Positions 35,141-44,026 of a DNA stretch of 64,000 bases are shown piece after piece. The DNA comes from Acidovorax sp. sif1233. GTDB taxonomy: Bacteria > Pseudomonadota > Gammaproteobacteria > Burkholderiales > Burkholderiaceae_C. The stretch spans positions 24,774-88,773 of the forward strand of contig NZ_JAHUWZ010000013.1 of NCBI RefSeq assembly GCF_019218755.1, given 5' to 3'. How positions within the stretch are numbered: position 1 is the stretch's first letter; each line of letters starts with the position of its first letter. The notes beneath the pieces are model-generated. The model did not search any database and was not told the origin of the DNA. It was given only the letters and a program-made list of their open reading frames with translations. Both the position numbers and the translations under genes were made by a program.

Positions 35141-35977
35141 TCAGATCGTCTTCACTGAGCCCCCCGTGGGGCTCACGTTGAAGTTGCCCTTGAAGCCGAG
35201 CAGGCGCAGCAGGTACTCGCGAATCAGGTCAGTCGCAGCGTCGTATTGGAGCTTCTGCTGTGCGTGCGTCAGGCTTGCAACACCCGTGTGCAGGACCTCG
35301 TTTCGGAGGTCCACCAGAGGTTTGAGGCTTGGGGCCATGCCCTCCGCACCGAACATGCGGGTCATCATTACTTTGAAGCTGAGGCTGGCGTTCGTTGCTG
35401 GGTCTATGAACTTCCCGGATCTGAAAGCGTATTGCTGATGCGTTCCGTAGGTGTGCTTCAAGTTCTCCAGCAACACACTCAGGAAGACCAGCTTGCACTC
35501 CATAGGCAGGCCAGGGCGAGCCGCCTGCAGCATGTAGTCGATCACCACCTTGAGGCTGCGAGCGCTCTCCAAGGCTTTGTACTGAGGGTATGTCTGGTCC
35601 ACAAACTTCCTAATCGCAGCGCCATCCGCTGGGTCGATGACGGGATCTGCGTTCTGCCCAGGGCGATGGATGGAGTTGTGAACTTTGGGGGGGGTGCCAT
35701 CTGGGTAGTTGTGTCCGTTGCAGGCCACCTGCGACTGGGTTGCGAACGCCAGTAGCCAGCAGATGCGTTCTATGGCCTCCATGGTTGCCGTCACCTGCTC
35801 TGGGGCTACGTTTTCAACGAGGATTTCAGCCAACTGCTCGGGTTTGGTCTGCAAGATGAACCGCTGCCCCTCGCATGTGAAAACCGATGTGTCGCGGACG
35901 ACTTTCCCATCCACCTCCTCGCTGAAGGACTCCCCTTGAACTTTTGAGTTCATGACATACGCGCGGAGGTTGGACAT
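35141..35977 (-). CDS. HEPN-like hypothetical protein
   Basis: The 278-residue protein has a C-terminal segment LVDLRNEVLHTGVASLTHAQ. The RN-x3-H pattern within it is the usual signature of HEPN and Apea-like ribonuclease domains. The N-terminal part is unrecognised. HEPN proteins often act as RNA-cutting toxins. A partner antitoxin is not obvious, though 34832-35122 follows it closely. The match is a short motif only. Confidence 0.45.
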   Translation of the reverse strand: MSNLRAYVMNSKVQGESFSEEVDGKVVRDTSVFTCEGQRFILQTKPEQLAEILVENVAPEQVTATMEAIERICWLLAFATQSQVACNGHNYPDGTPPKVHNSIHRPGQNADPVIDPADGAAIRKFVDQTYPQYKALESARSLKVVIDYMLQAARPGLPMECKLVFLSVLLENLKHTYGTHQQYAFRSGKFIDPATNASLSFKVMMTRMFGAEGMAPSLKPLVDLRNEVLHTGVASLTHAQQKLQYDAATDLIREYLLRLLGFKGNFNVSPTGGSVKTI

Positions 35978-36082
35978 GCAGTGGGCCTTGTGTGGTGGGA
36001 TGTAGATTTTGCCCCCACCTTGCGAGCGCTTTTACAGGGGACGTGGCCACCTGCGGCACGGGCTCACATGCGAAGGGCCTCA

Positions 36083-36166
36083 GGTTTGCGTTTAAGCACT
36101 TGGGCCTTTGCTCCCGCTGTGTTTTCTTGCGACAAGACGCAACTTCGTGGTTTGCGTTTAAGCACT
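36083..36166. repeat. 18-bp direct repeat pair
   Basis: GGTTTGCGTTTAAGCACT occurs at 36083-36100 and again, identical, at 36149-36166, 66 bp apart. It lies in the 269-base gap upstream of the HEPN-like gene. It may be a regulator site or a recombination relic. Two copies alone do not make a CRISPR array. Confidence 0.5.
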
Positions 36167-36246
36167 CTCTCCTGCAGCCTGCGTGCCTGGCGGGGGCCAT
36201 GGCTCATGGCGGTTTTCCGTGGGGGGGTGACGCTCAGCGCCGCGCG

Positions 36247-36786
36247 TCAGGCTGACTGGGCCTGCTGGTCTTTCCTGACGATCCTCCACGCCCCAATGAA
36301 CGCGGCACCTGCGGCCAGACAGCCAGTCGCAAACTGCCACGGAGACTCATAGATGACGGCATTCGACAGCCAGAGCAGGCAGTTCATCCCTATCACCAGC
36401 CGCAGCCGGAATCCGCTCAGGAAGAAGAACGCGTAGGTGACACAAGAGCTGCCCACGGCAAGGACCGCAGAAATTGGCCCACTCCATGTCACCGCTGCCG
36501 CGATCCAGGTCGCAGACATGAAGGACCCGCACAGCATCGTTTTTTTTCGCGCAGACAGCTTATCTGGGCGAATGGCCATGTAATTCCGAAGAAATATTAT
36601 TGAGCACAACGCTGTGGCCGTTGCAGAACCAATAAGCGCATTATGTGCGATGGTGAACAAAGATGCCAAAAAAGCATTCTTGCGCAGTGCGGAATCATTT
36701 TTAACAATGAGCCCCGCAACGTTCAATACTAATGCGATAATGCCTGTCGCATGAGCTGCGACGTAAATCAAGCCTACTTTGTCCAT
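36247..36786 (-). CDS. YgjV-family inner-membrane protein
   Basis: The 179-residue protein has about six hydrophobic segments, starting MDKVGLIYVAAHATGIIALV. It resembles the YgjV family of bacterial inner-membrane proteins (YgjV is of unknown function). ATG 36786 has GGGAG upstream, so the in-frame TTG before it is not needed. It is divergent from the GNAT gene at 36812, with 25 bases between the starts, so they share a short promoter region. Confidence 0.6.
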   Translation of the reverse strand: MDKVGLIYVAAHATGIIALVLNVAGLIVKNDSALRKNAFLASLFTIAHNALIGSATATALCSIIFLRNYMAIRPDKLSARKKTMLCGSFMSATWIAAAVTWSGPISAVLAVGSSCVTYAFFFLSGFRLRLVIGMNCLLWLSNAVIYESPWQFATGCLAAGAAFIGAWRIVRKDQQAQSA

Positions 36787-36811
36787 CAAACTCCCGATAG
36801 TTGATATTGTA

Positions 36812-37447
36812 ATGACACAAGCGGAAAATCAAACTCAAAGACTGATCGTTCGAATTGCTACCGCCGAAGATGTTGATTCGGTGGATCGGTTGCGGATTGG
36901 TGCGTATAAAAGCGCGACATGGTTTGCGGCAGAGGACTACCAGCGCCTCAAGATGGCATCTGACCCCGCTGGGACAATCGTCTTTGTGGCAGAGCCCCAT
37001 GACCAGCCCGGACGCTTGCTTGGCACGGTGGCCATTGCCGTATCTGGCGATAGACCATCGTTGGAGAAGGCGGTGGGCGCCAGCCTGGAAGGCCGCGAGC
37101 TTGTTTTCCCGTGCGCTACGGTTATGCGTCTGGCAACTTCCGAAGATGCCCGTGGCATGAGCATAAACCACATTCTGCGGGCCTGTTTCGTTGAAAAGGC
37201 GCTGCAGGACGGCTGGGAGTTTTTCTGCTCTTCTCAAGCCAAAGGAACTCCGAATATCGAGGCAATGAAACAGTTGGGTTATGTCTTTGAAGAAGTCCCT
37301 TCAACATTGATGAATACTGTGAAAGTCGCCGATGACTCGCTGATGCTCAATTGGCTGAGACGGAGGGACTATAAAGACACCCTACGTAAGATATATTCAT
37401 ACCTGACGGCTAGAAATGCACCGCGTTGGGAGTTGGTTGCGCGCTAA
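36812..37447 (+). CDS. GNAT-fold acyltransferase-like protein
   Basis: The 211-residue protein has features of a GNAT N-acyltransferase: VRIATAEDVDSVDRLRIGAY at the N-terminus, ATVMRLATSEDARGMSINHI in the middle, and FFCSSQAKGTPNIEAMKQLG near the acyl-CoA site. It may belong to the FeeM-like N-acyl amino acid synthase branch, but the call is limited to the fold. Its last 38 bases overlap the end of the opposing CoA-transferase gene. Confidence 0.55.
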   Translation: MTQAENQTQRLIVRIATAEDVDSVDRLRIGAYKSATWFAAEDYQRLKMASDPAGTIVFVAEPHDQPGRLLGTVAIAVSGDRPSLEKAVGASLEGRELVFPCATVMRLATSEDARGMSINHILRACFVEKALQDGWEFFCSSQAKGTPNIEAMKQLGYVFEEVPSTLMNTVKVADDSLMLNWLRRRDYKDTLRKIYSYLTARNAPRWELVAR

Positions 37448-38585
37448 ACCAGCTAAAAGCATCTTCTGGATTCATGGCCTCTTCGCTCATGGGGGCCGGT
37501 GAAAGAGCGCACAGGGGGGCTCCATCCAGAAAAACAGGGGTGGCAATCTGGTGGTGGCCCAGCTGATCCCTCTGGACCAGCCCCAGTGGCTCGACTTGCG
37601 GATGGGCCAGTGCCTGGGCGACTGAGTTGACGCTGGAGCAGGCGATACCCCGCGAACCCAGAATTTCCTCCCACTCCTGCGCAGCGAGGCGAGAGAAAGC
37701 GCCCTGAAGGAGCGCATTCAGCTCCTCTGCACGATCAAGGCGCATATGGTGGTCTGCGAACTCGTGGGCAACGTGCTCTTGCACTCCGATCAGCCTGCAC
37801 AGCGTCGTGAACTGCTGGTCGGAGCCGATGGTGAGCATCAAGTAGGAGCCCTGATCGCAGAGGAACCGGCCGAAGGGGCTGATAAACGGGTTGGCGTTGC
37901 CGACAAGCTTCGGGCTGCGGCCCGTGAGCAAGGTGGACTGGGCGAACGGCCCGAGGAGCGCGAATCCCGATGAAAACAGGTTCGCCTCGACCAACCCACC
38001 GCGTCCGGTTGCTTGGCGCTGATGCAGCTTGGCCACGATGCCCAGCGCCGCGAAAAGTCCCGTGGACTGATCCAGGATCGGCGGCGCTGCCTTCATCGGC
38101 CCGCAGTCGGCGTTACCCGTGAGGCTCATCCAGCCGGAAGCGGCCTGGGCGATAGCGTCATACCCCGGACGGTGCGCAAAAGGTCCAGAGCCCCCAAAAC
38201 CGGTGATCGAGCACCAAATCAGGCTCTTGTGGTCCTGCAGGAGCTGGTCCTTGCAGAGCCCCAGTTTCTTGAGCGATCCCACCTTGAAGTTTTCTACCAC
38301 CACGTCAGCCTGCGCGATCAGCCCACGGATGTGCTCAATATCGCCGGGGTCCTGCAGGTCCAGGTGCAGCAGTCTCTTTCCGCGATTGGCAGCGAGGAAG
38401 TGTGGAGCGACTTGTTCGCGGTGGAAGGGAGGCCCCCATGTGCGCGCCTGGTCGGGGCTCTGCGGTGACTCCACCTTCAACACCTGTGCACCCAAATCGG
38501 CCAGCATCATGGCGCAGTAGGGGCCGGAGAGGATGCGGCTGAGATCGACAACTCGAATGCCCTGCAGCGGGAGGTTCTGATGCAT
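37410..38585 (-). CDS. Class III (CaiB/Frc family) CoA-transferase
   Basis: The 391-residue protein matches family III CoA-transferases: GIRVVDLSRILSGPYCAMML at the N-terminus, then the conserved RPGYDAIAQAASGWMSLTG, where Asp is the probable catalytic residue. The first 60 residues also hold FLAANRGKRLLHLDL. It would move CoA between carboxylic acids, with substrates unknown. It seems to be a metabolic gene in an otherwise defence-like and mobile context. It converges on the GNAT gene, overlapping by 38 bases. Confidence 0.85.
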   Translation of the reverse strand: MHQNLPLQGIRVVDLSRILSGPYCAMMLADLGAQVLKVESPQSPDQARTWGPPFHREQVAPHFLAANRGKRLLHLDLQDPGDIEHIRGLIAQADVVVENFKVGSLKKLGLCKDQLLQDHKSLIWCSITGFGGSGPFAHRPGYDAIAQAASGWMSLTGNADCGPMKAAPPILDQSTGLFAALGIVAKLHQRQATGRGGLVEANLFSSGFALLGPFAQSTLLTGRSPKLVGNANPFISPFGRFLCDQGSYLMLTIGSDQQFTTLCRLIGVQEHVAHEFADHHMRLDRAEELNALLQGAFSRLAAQEWEEILGSRGIACSSVNSVAQALAHPQVEPLGLVQRDQLGHHQIATPVFLDGAPLCALSPAPMSEEAMNPEDAFSWFSAQPTPNAVHF

Positions 38586-38915
38586 GTGAAATCGCCTTCA
38601 TCTTGACTTGCGGGGGCCGCAGGGGCTCATGACCAACTGCCTCGAACCGGTGGAGCCGTTTCAAAGGTCAACGACGATTATGGAAAGTCAGATACCCAAA
38701 AAGGGGGGCGAAAAGCACGGAAAAAGCCTCTGTTAAGCCCTGCGGAGGCTTCAACGCGGATCAAGTTGCGCTCATCACCCGGATGCCGACTGCTTCACTG
38801 GGTTGCGACGAGGCGGGCTTCACACATTGCTCGATGCCCGTGATAGGCGTCAGGTAGCATGGATGACCTGACAAACCCGCCTGGCATGACCTGGCTTGAC
38901 TGACAGCGCGCCAAT
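38586..38915. other. Intergenic region without a clear gene
   Basis: This 330-base gap upstream of the CoA-transferase gene has a hairpin with arms AAGCCTC and GAGGCTT (38725-38752), preceded on the plus strand by five A residues. On the minus strand this reads as a weak terminator. I see no convincing coding sequence or repeat here. Confidence 0.4.
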
Positions 38916-39176
38916 ATGCCCACGCCCCGTATCGACCTCACGGTAATCAACGATTCCAGCGATGACCTGGTGGTACCGCGTAGCGCTCTGCTGCAGGTGG
39001 ACCTGATCGCCACGGTGGTTGATGTGGAGTGCGCCAATTTCGCGGCGGGCGCGAAGACAAAGCTGACGCTCATGGAAGCGTGCTCCGGGCCCGGAGCGCC
39101 TCAGGGTGCGCGCACGTTGCTGGTGATGGAGAGCTACAAGGCGGTTTGCATGCTCATCAAGCACGCCGACCTGTAG
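38916..39176 (+). CDS. Small hypothetical protein
   Basis: The 86-residue protein starts MPTPRIDLTVINDSSDDLVV. It alternates charged and hydrophobic residues and is probably soluble. No family is recognised. It is isolated, with over 250 bases on each side. Confidence 0.45.
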   Translation: MPTPRIDLTVINDSSDDLVVPRSALLQVDLIATVVDVECANFAAGAKTKLTLMEACSGPGAPQGARTLLVMESYKAVCMLIKHADL

Positions 39177-39442
39177 AGACTGGATGCCATGGCCGCATGC
39201 GCATAGCCCATACGCGGAATTCCGAAATCGCAAGCGAAATCAAAGGCTTACGTTAAGGCGCCATGGACGCATTGGCACCCGAAGCGGTGAATTTGGATTA
39301 CATGCACCGCCGAAAGCCGGGGTCAGGCTGCGTGCGCTCTGCCTCCTACAACCGACTGTTGAATTCGACCGCTTTTCTCACTCGTGAGTGCTTCGCACTT
39401 GAGCAAAAAGGCGCTTTTGCCGCCCCAAGGGGAGGAGGCCGG

Positions 39443-40063
39443 TCAGAAGAGTCCGCTGGCCTTGGCGGGGGCTGGCCGACGCTGAATCGAGAGGCTGCGG
39501 GAGGGCTGGGTCCTGATCATATCGCCACTGAGGCTGGAAGGGCAGGATTGGAAGTGCACCAGGTTGAGCGCCGTGGTGGTTGAGGTTTCTTCGTCCGTCC
39601 ACCCCACCGACATCACGCCCGATTTCAAGGTGAAGCTGTTGCCGTTCCGGTAGATGCACTGCTCGTCCTTGCGACCATCATCCAGCTTTGGTGGACCGTA
39701 CTTGCCCTCAAGCTCAGCACGGATCTTGTTCTCCATGGCTTCATCGGGGAGCTGGATGTTGATGACCGAAAGAGACTCCCCCTTGAAGCCCAGACTGAGT
39801 TTCACAGGGTCGGGAGAGAAGGGCAGTACCGCCTGGGTCGTGTAGTAGTCGTCGGCCACAGGCGCTTTGGTCGGCAGCTTCAGTTCCTGCAGGGGGCCGA
39901 GCAGCTTGATCGCGCCGCTGGAGTCGCCCTGCTCAATCGCGCTCTTGCTCATCCCCATCTTGAGGTACCCGAGCCCAACGGGGCCTGCAGCCCAAACGGG
40001 GAGGGCCAGGGAGGCGAGAAGAGGGAGCGCGAACAGACCTAAATGGCGGGCTTTGAGAGGCAT
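39443..40063 (-). CDS. Predicted periplasmic protein
   Basis: The 206-residue protein begins MPLKARHLGLFALPLLASLA, then LPVWA followed by AGPVG, a standard signal peptide with cleavage after Ala25 or Ala26. The mature protein is rich in beta-forming residues (LSLGFKGESLSVINIQL). The C-terminal tail is Ser/Arg-rich. It diverges from umuD, so the two promoters lie in the 106 bases between them. Its function is unknown. Confidence 0.6.
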   Translation of the reverse strand: MPLKARHLGLFALPLLASLALPVWAAGPVGLGYLKMGMSKSAIEQGDSSGAIKLLGPLQELKLPTKAPVADDYYTTQAVLPFSPDPVKLSLGFKGESLSVINIQLPDEAMENKIRAELEGKYGPPKLDDGRKDEQCIYRNGNSFTLKSGVMSVGWTDEETSTTTALNLVHFQSCPSSLSGDMIRTQPSRSLSIQRRPAPAKASGLF

Positions 40064-40133
40064 GGGAAGGGGAGGTGACGGCTTTGTAACGGGTCAGTAT
40101 ATCGGCGGCACCTCAGGCGGTCGGATGGCGTTA

Positions 40134-40170
40134 TTGCTCCGCTTTTCGGCTACTGGATAGAATCACAGTA
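40134..40170 (+). promoter_or_regulatory. SOS-type promoter of umuDC with LexA box
   Basis: TTGCTC (40134-40139) and TAGAAT (40158-40163) form a promoter with an 18-bp spacer. TACTG-N10-CAGTA at 40151-40170 fits the LexA operator and overlaps the -10 box. The predicted transcription start falls at about 40170, the first base of the umuD ATG. The transcript may therefore be leaderless. Confidence 0.65.
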
Positions 40171-40607
40171 TGAGCCACGCCGAAGCCGTCCAGATATCCG
40201 ACCAGCCGCTGGTGCTGCCGGTGGGTGGTGACGTGGTGCGTGCAGGCTTTCCATCACCCGCCGAGGACTTCCATGTTGATCGCCTGGATCTCACAGCCAT
40301 CCTTGTGACGCATCCCCAGGCGACGTTCCTGCTGCGGCTGCGCGGGGACTCGATGAAGGACGCGGGGCTCTTCGACGGGGATCTGCTGGTGGTGAACCGC
40401 GCCCTCAAGCCCGTGCACCAGGATGTGGTGGTCGCCGTGGTGGACGGAGAGTTCACCTGCAAGTCGCTGTGGCTCAAGTACGGGCGCATGAAGCTGGTGG
40501 CAGCGAACCCAACATACCCTGAAATCGTCCCGAAAGACGGGCAGACAGTCGAAATCTGGGGCGTCGTGACGGCCTCGATCAAGCGCTTTCGCGGGGGCGG
40601 CAGGTGA
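40170..40607 (+). CDS. umuD: UmuD-like SOS polymerase subunit
   Basis: The 145-residue protein is a UmuD homologue of the LexA/UmuD peptidase family. Ser61 (RGDSMKDAG) and Lys98 (GEFTCKSLW) form the Ser-Lys dyad, and the self-cleavage site is probably Ala25-Gly26 (VVRAGFPS). Cleavage gives the form that activates polymerase V. The gene has a LexA box at its start and no ribosome binding site upstream. It is coupled to umuC, 7 bases away. Confidence 0.9.
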   Translation: MSHAEAVQISDQPLVLPVGGDVVRAGFPSPAEDFHVDRLDLTAILVTHPQATFLLRLRGDSMKDAGLFDGDLLVVNRALKPVHQDVVVAVVDGEFTCKSLWLKYGRMKLVAANPTYPEIVPKDGQTVEIWGVVTASIKRFRGGGR

Positions 40608-40614
40608 GGTGGCC

Positions 40615-41910
40615 ATGTTCGCGCTTTTTGATGCATCCAACTTCTACGCCTCGGTAGAACAGAGCTTTCGTCCCTCCCTGCAAGGCCGTCCTCTCGTTGT
40701 ACTTTCCAATAACGATGGCTGTGCAATTGCCCGAAGCCAAGAGGCAAAAGCACTCGGGATCAAGATGGGGGCTCCCTGGTTCAAGATTTCCCATTTGAGC
40801 GAGTCCCACGGCCTGCTGGGGCTGTCCGCCAACTTCACCCTGTACGGCGATATGTCCTCGCGCCTGATGAGCCTCATAGCGGGTTTTGGCTATCGGACGG
40901 AAGTCTATTCAATCGATGAAGCCTTCTCCGGCTGCGACGGTATCCCCGGTGACCTTACCGAGAGGGCGTTCAAAGTCCGGGCCCGCATACGCCAATGGAT
41001 CGGCCTGCAGTGCGGTGTGGGCATCGGGCCGACGAAAACGTTGGCCAAGCTCGCGAACCACGTCTCCAAGGACGCAGAGAGGAAACCGGGCAGCTATCCG
41101 GCGCACCTGGCGCAGGTGTGCAACCTCGCGACCTTGAGTGCTGACGAGCTGAAGGCGATCATGCAGGCGACCGCCGTGGGGGATGTATGGGGGGTGGGCC
41201 GCAAGATAGGCGCGCAGCTCGTAGAGGCCGGCGTGCTCACTGCTTGGGATCTGTCGAGGATGGACCCTGGTACCGTTCGGCGCCGCTGGAACGTGGTGCT
41301 CGAACGGACCGTGCGAGAGTTGTGCGGTCAATCGTGCATGGCGCTGGAAGATGTGCCCACCGATAAAAAGCAAATCGCGGTAACACGGTCCTTCGGCCGT
41401 CCGGTGACAACGCTGGAGCCATTACTGGAAGCCGTGAGTGAGTTTGCGTCACGCGCGGCAGAAAAACTCAGGAAGCAGGGGAGTTTCGCAGGCCAGCTTT
41501 ATGTTTTTGCCCACAGTTCGCCTTTTCGCCCGCCACCCCAGTTTTCGCGCGGAGTAGTCGTGCCTTTGCGCAGGCCTACGGCAGACACATCCATTCTGGT
41601 CCAAGCAGCTCGCGCGGGAGTGCGCCGGATTTATGAAGACGGATACCAGCTGCAAAAAGCGGGCGTGATATTGCTGGATCTCGCCAGTTCCACGCTCCAC
41701 CAAGGTGAACTCGATTTGGAAGATTCCGAGCCAGAAGACCAGTCGCATTTGATGACCACGATTGACCGATTGAATCGGCGATACGGGCGGGGTACGGTTT
41801 TTGTCGGGGGAACGGGAGTGGGTACTGAACGCGCATGGGGAGCCAGGCAGATGCGGCTCACACCGCAATACACCACGCGCCTTGAGGATATCCCAGTCGC
41901 TCGCGCATAG
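40615..41910 (+). CDS. umuC: UmuC-like Y-family DNA polymerase V
   Basis: The 431-residue protein is the catalytic subunit of a translesion polymerase. It starts MFALFDASNFYASVEQSFRP, and the Y-family active site acidic residues lie in VYSIDEAFSGCDG. The C-terminal part resembles UmuC of plasmids such as RumB and ImpB. ATG 40615 is preferred to the GTG 40609. SXT/R391-like elements also carry umuDC-type genes (rumAB), where they raise mutation and survival after DNA damage. Confidence 0.9.
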   Translation: MFALFDASNFYASVEQSFRPSLQGRPLVVLSNNDGCAIARSQEAKALGIKMGAPWFKISHLSESHGLLGLSANFTLYGDMSSRLMSLIAGFGYRTEVYSIDEAFSGCDGIPGDLTERAFKVRARIRQWIGLQCGVGIGPTKTLAKLANHVSKDAERKPGSYPAHLAQVCNLATLSADELKAIMQATAVGDVWGVGRKIGAQLVEAGVLTAWDLSRMDPGTVRRRWNVVLERTVRELCGQSCMALEDVPTDKKQIAVTRSFGRPVTTLEPLLEAVSEFASRAAEKLRKQGSFAGQLYVFAHSSPFRPPPQFSRGVVVPLRRPTADTSILVQAARAGVRRIYEDGYQLQKAGVILLDLASSTLHQGELDLEDSEPEDQSHLMTTIDRLNRRYGRGTVFVGGTGVGTERAWGARQMRLTPQYTTRLEDIPVARA

Positions 41911-42073
41911 GCGCACCAGCGAGGTAATAGCCTCGGCCAGAGAAGCCATTTTCGCGGTTGGTCGGGCGTTTGCAGGGGGCTATTGCCTCTAGATAGCTCG
42001 TATTGAGAAATAATCCTGCATTCATATACTGCCTTGTTGAAATGATTTGCGGCTTAATCGCTAGTTTGTATTT

Positions 42074-42385
42074 GTGCCTTATCCGGTGAAAACAGATAAT
42101 GACTATTGGGCTTCTGTTGAATCTTTCGCGGGGGATGCAAGGATGAAAAGGCTTGATTTGGTCGAATACGACTGCGGGCCGGGGTGTTCCTCGTATGGGC
42201 AAGTCATAGCCGCAGATCTAGACGCTGAAATCGTGAAGGTTCGCGATTTTGAGGATGGTTCCGTCTGGCGGGGGCTTATGGACCATGCTCGGGTGCTTGG
42301 GGAGCAGGAAATCCGCGAAGCTTTGCTCTTCTCTGGGGGCTACGCTAGAAAATTGCTGCCACCTTTTGAAAACACTCCGAAATAG
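42074..42385 (+). CDS. Small hypothetical protein
   Basis: The 103-residue protein begins MPYPVKTDNDYWASVESFAG. The middle has CGPGCSSYGQVIAADLDAEI, and the whole is acidic. No family is recognised. It is the last confident gene before a coding-poor kilobase. Confidence 0.45.
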   Translation: MPYPVKTDNDYWASVESFAGDARMKRLDLVEYDCGPGCSSYGQVIAADLDAEIVKVRDFEDGSVWRGLMDHARVLGEQEIREALLFSGGYARKLLPPFENTPK

Positions 42386-43428
42386 AGCGGATCTATCCAA
42401 ACGGGGGCGGGCCTTGCAATGAGGCGCAGGAGGCACCAAGAACAAACTTCCAAGCTCCAGCCGGGGGGTGAATTACTTCGGGGCTCTGAGGGCGTTTTGG
42501 AAGCGAGGACGCCCATCAGAGAATCTTGGGGCTCTATTACGAGAGACGAAAAACCCTCGGCCCTCAGGGATACCAGAGAGCAGCGGTGAGCAATTCCCGC
42601 TTTATATGGTCGCGCGGGGGGGGGCTGCGCTATTAAGACCGGGAAAAGGCGGCTTGTACGTAAAAAAAGTCGCAAGAGCGATTTCAGCGCCGCCGCGCCT
42701 CACCGGGCCCAGAGAGCCGATTTCTTCTTGGGATACCACCGAATCAAAACCCGACGCGGGACAAACTGCCAGAGTCGCCATAGGCCCAATAGCTTACGCG
42801 TTGCTCGTCGTATCGAAAACCATCTATCGCAATCCTACTGTGGTCGAAAGTGCGACCAGCGAATTCGTATGCCATTTCCGAGCGGGGAGCCAGGATGCTG
42901 CAAGGCTAAGCCTGGAAACAGGACAAATACCGAGCACCAAGAGGTGCAGTTACCGGCTCCGAGGGAAATTGAGACTACGGAAGTGAGGAGTGAACACTAA
43001 ACGCTGTCGGTCTGATGGGGCGACGTGGGCCGTCTTCAAAATCGGTTCGCAACTACATAGAAATGCATCTACATAGGGTCTCAGCTATCGCCGCGATTGA
43101 GACGATTCCGCGAGGGGGGGATTCGCCCCTTCAATATAAGCCTCGGAAGCCCGCAATGGGTATAGGGGAGGGGCCTGTGGGAGCGCTTAACCCCGAGATG
43201 CAGGGAATCAAACTACGGCGCGTAGATTGCTTCGGGGAAAAGAAGACGGGGGACAAAGGATGGAGCCGGTAGAGCATAAACGCCACGAGGGAAATACCAA
43301 GCGAGCACGTTCATCCCCGTCTGAAATGTCAAAGGCCCCATGTGCATCTACATAGGGCCCAGGTTTAAGTGCAAGTGAAAAAGACGATTGTGGGTCAAGC
43401 TGCGGGTTCTATTGCTTTTACATAGGCC
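42386..43428. other. Coding-poor kilobase with direct repeats
   Basis: No convincing gene is seen in about 1 kb. Frames at 42468-42986 and 43015-43272 are open but compositionally unlike proteins. TGCATCTACATAGGG occurs at 43064-43078 and at 43343-43357, and related ACATAGG forms lie at 43052 and 43420. The stretch could hold regulatory RNA, an origin or part of the transfer origin, since the MobI-like gene ends at its right edge. Confidence 0.5.
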
Positions 43429-43914
43429 CTAGTCTACCGCCTCTTCCTCGGCCTCAACCTCATCCCCCTTCTGCGCTTTCAACACACGAATGGCGTTACG
43501 AGTATTGATGATGGCTTTGACAATGTGTTTTGACTTTCGTCTGATGGATTGAAGCTTTTTTTCTGTCTTCATCACTTCATCAATTTCCCATTCTTTGGCA
43601 AAGGTATTCAACCGGTCCTTTGCATAGGTCATTGATTCTTCATTGATCGCAATCCTCACTCGAATGGACTGTCGGTTGTTCTTTTGACCAAACCAACGGA
43701 TTCCCGTCCATTTGAGATCCAAGTGGTTGCCCTTTCTGGTACATGACAGTTGCAGTGTTGACCTGGACTCCCAGCCTGTCGCCTTCGCCTCAACCCGATC
43801 CACAAAGCTCATGTACTCGTCTGCCGCGACCATGGCTTGGCCATAGAGCACCTCGATGCATCGCTCAAGGCCTTGGATTGCATCTTCATAGAGGGCTAGT
43901 TCGTCTTTGTTCAT
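43429..43914 (-). CDS. MobI-like conjugative transfer protein
   Basis: From ATG 43914 the protein has 161 residues; starts at 43932 and 43968 are possible, and a longer frame reaches 44148 across the palindromes. It looks like MobI of SXT/R391 and IncA/C elements: MNKDELALYEDAIQGLERCI, then RNRLNTF-like and KLQSIRRKSKHIVKAIINTR at the end. MobI is an auxiliary protein needed to nick or transfer at a nearby oriT. Its gene sits beside oriT in those elements, so the palindromic region at 44027-44307 is a natural oriT candidate. Confidence 0.5.
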   Translation of the reverse strand: MNKDELALYEDAIQGLERCIEVLYGQAMVAADEYMSFVDRVEAKATGWESRSTLQLSCTRKGNHLDLKWTGIRWFGQKNNRQSIRVRIAINEESMTYAKDRLNTFAKEWEIDEVMKTEKKLQSIRRKSKHIVKAIINTRNAIRVLKAQKGDEVEAEEEAVD

Positions 43915-44026
43915 TTCAGGGGGTAGATCCATTTCATTACCGTGTATGGAGATACCCGGTACATCCATCCACGGGGCCGTACTGCTCAAAACACGCTTTT
44001 TACAGGATGGAGGTGCCGGTCTGGTC

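Noticed and set aside
36083..36166. Possible minimal CRISPR array
   Set aside because: There are only two repeats of 18 bp with one 48-base spacer, no cas genes and no palindromic character.
39263..39583. Plus-strand frame of 106 codons
   Set aside because: It overlaps the opposing periplasmic-protein gene and shows no motif or ribosome binding site.
42468..42986. Open frame of 172 codons in the coding-poor kilobase
   Set aside because: Composition is unlike protein, there is no ribosome binding site, and no family resemblance.
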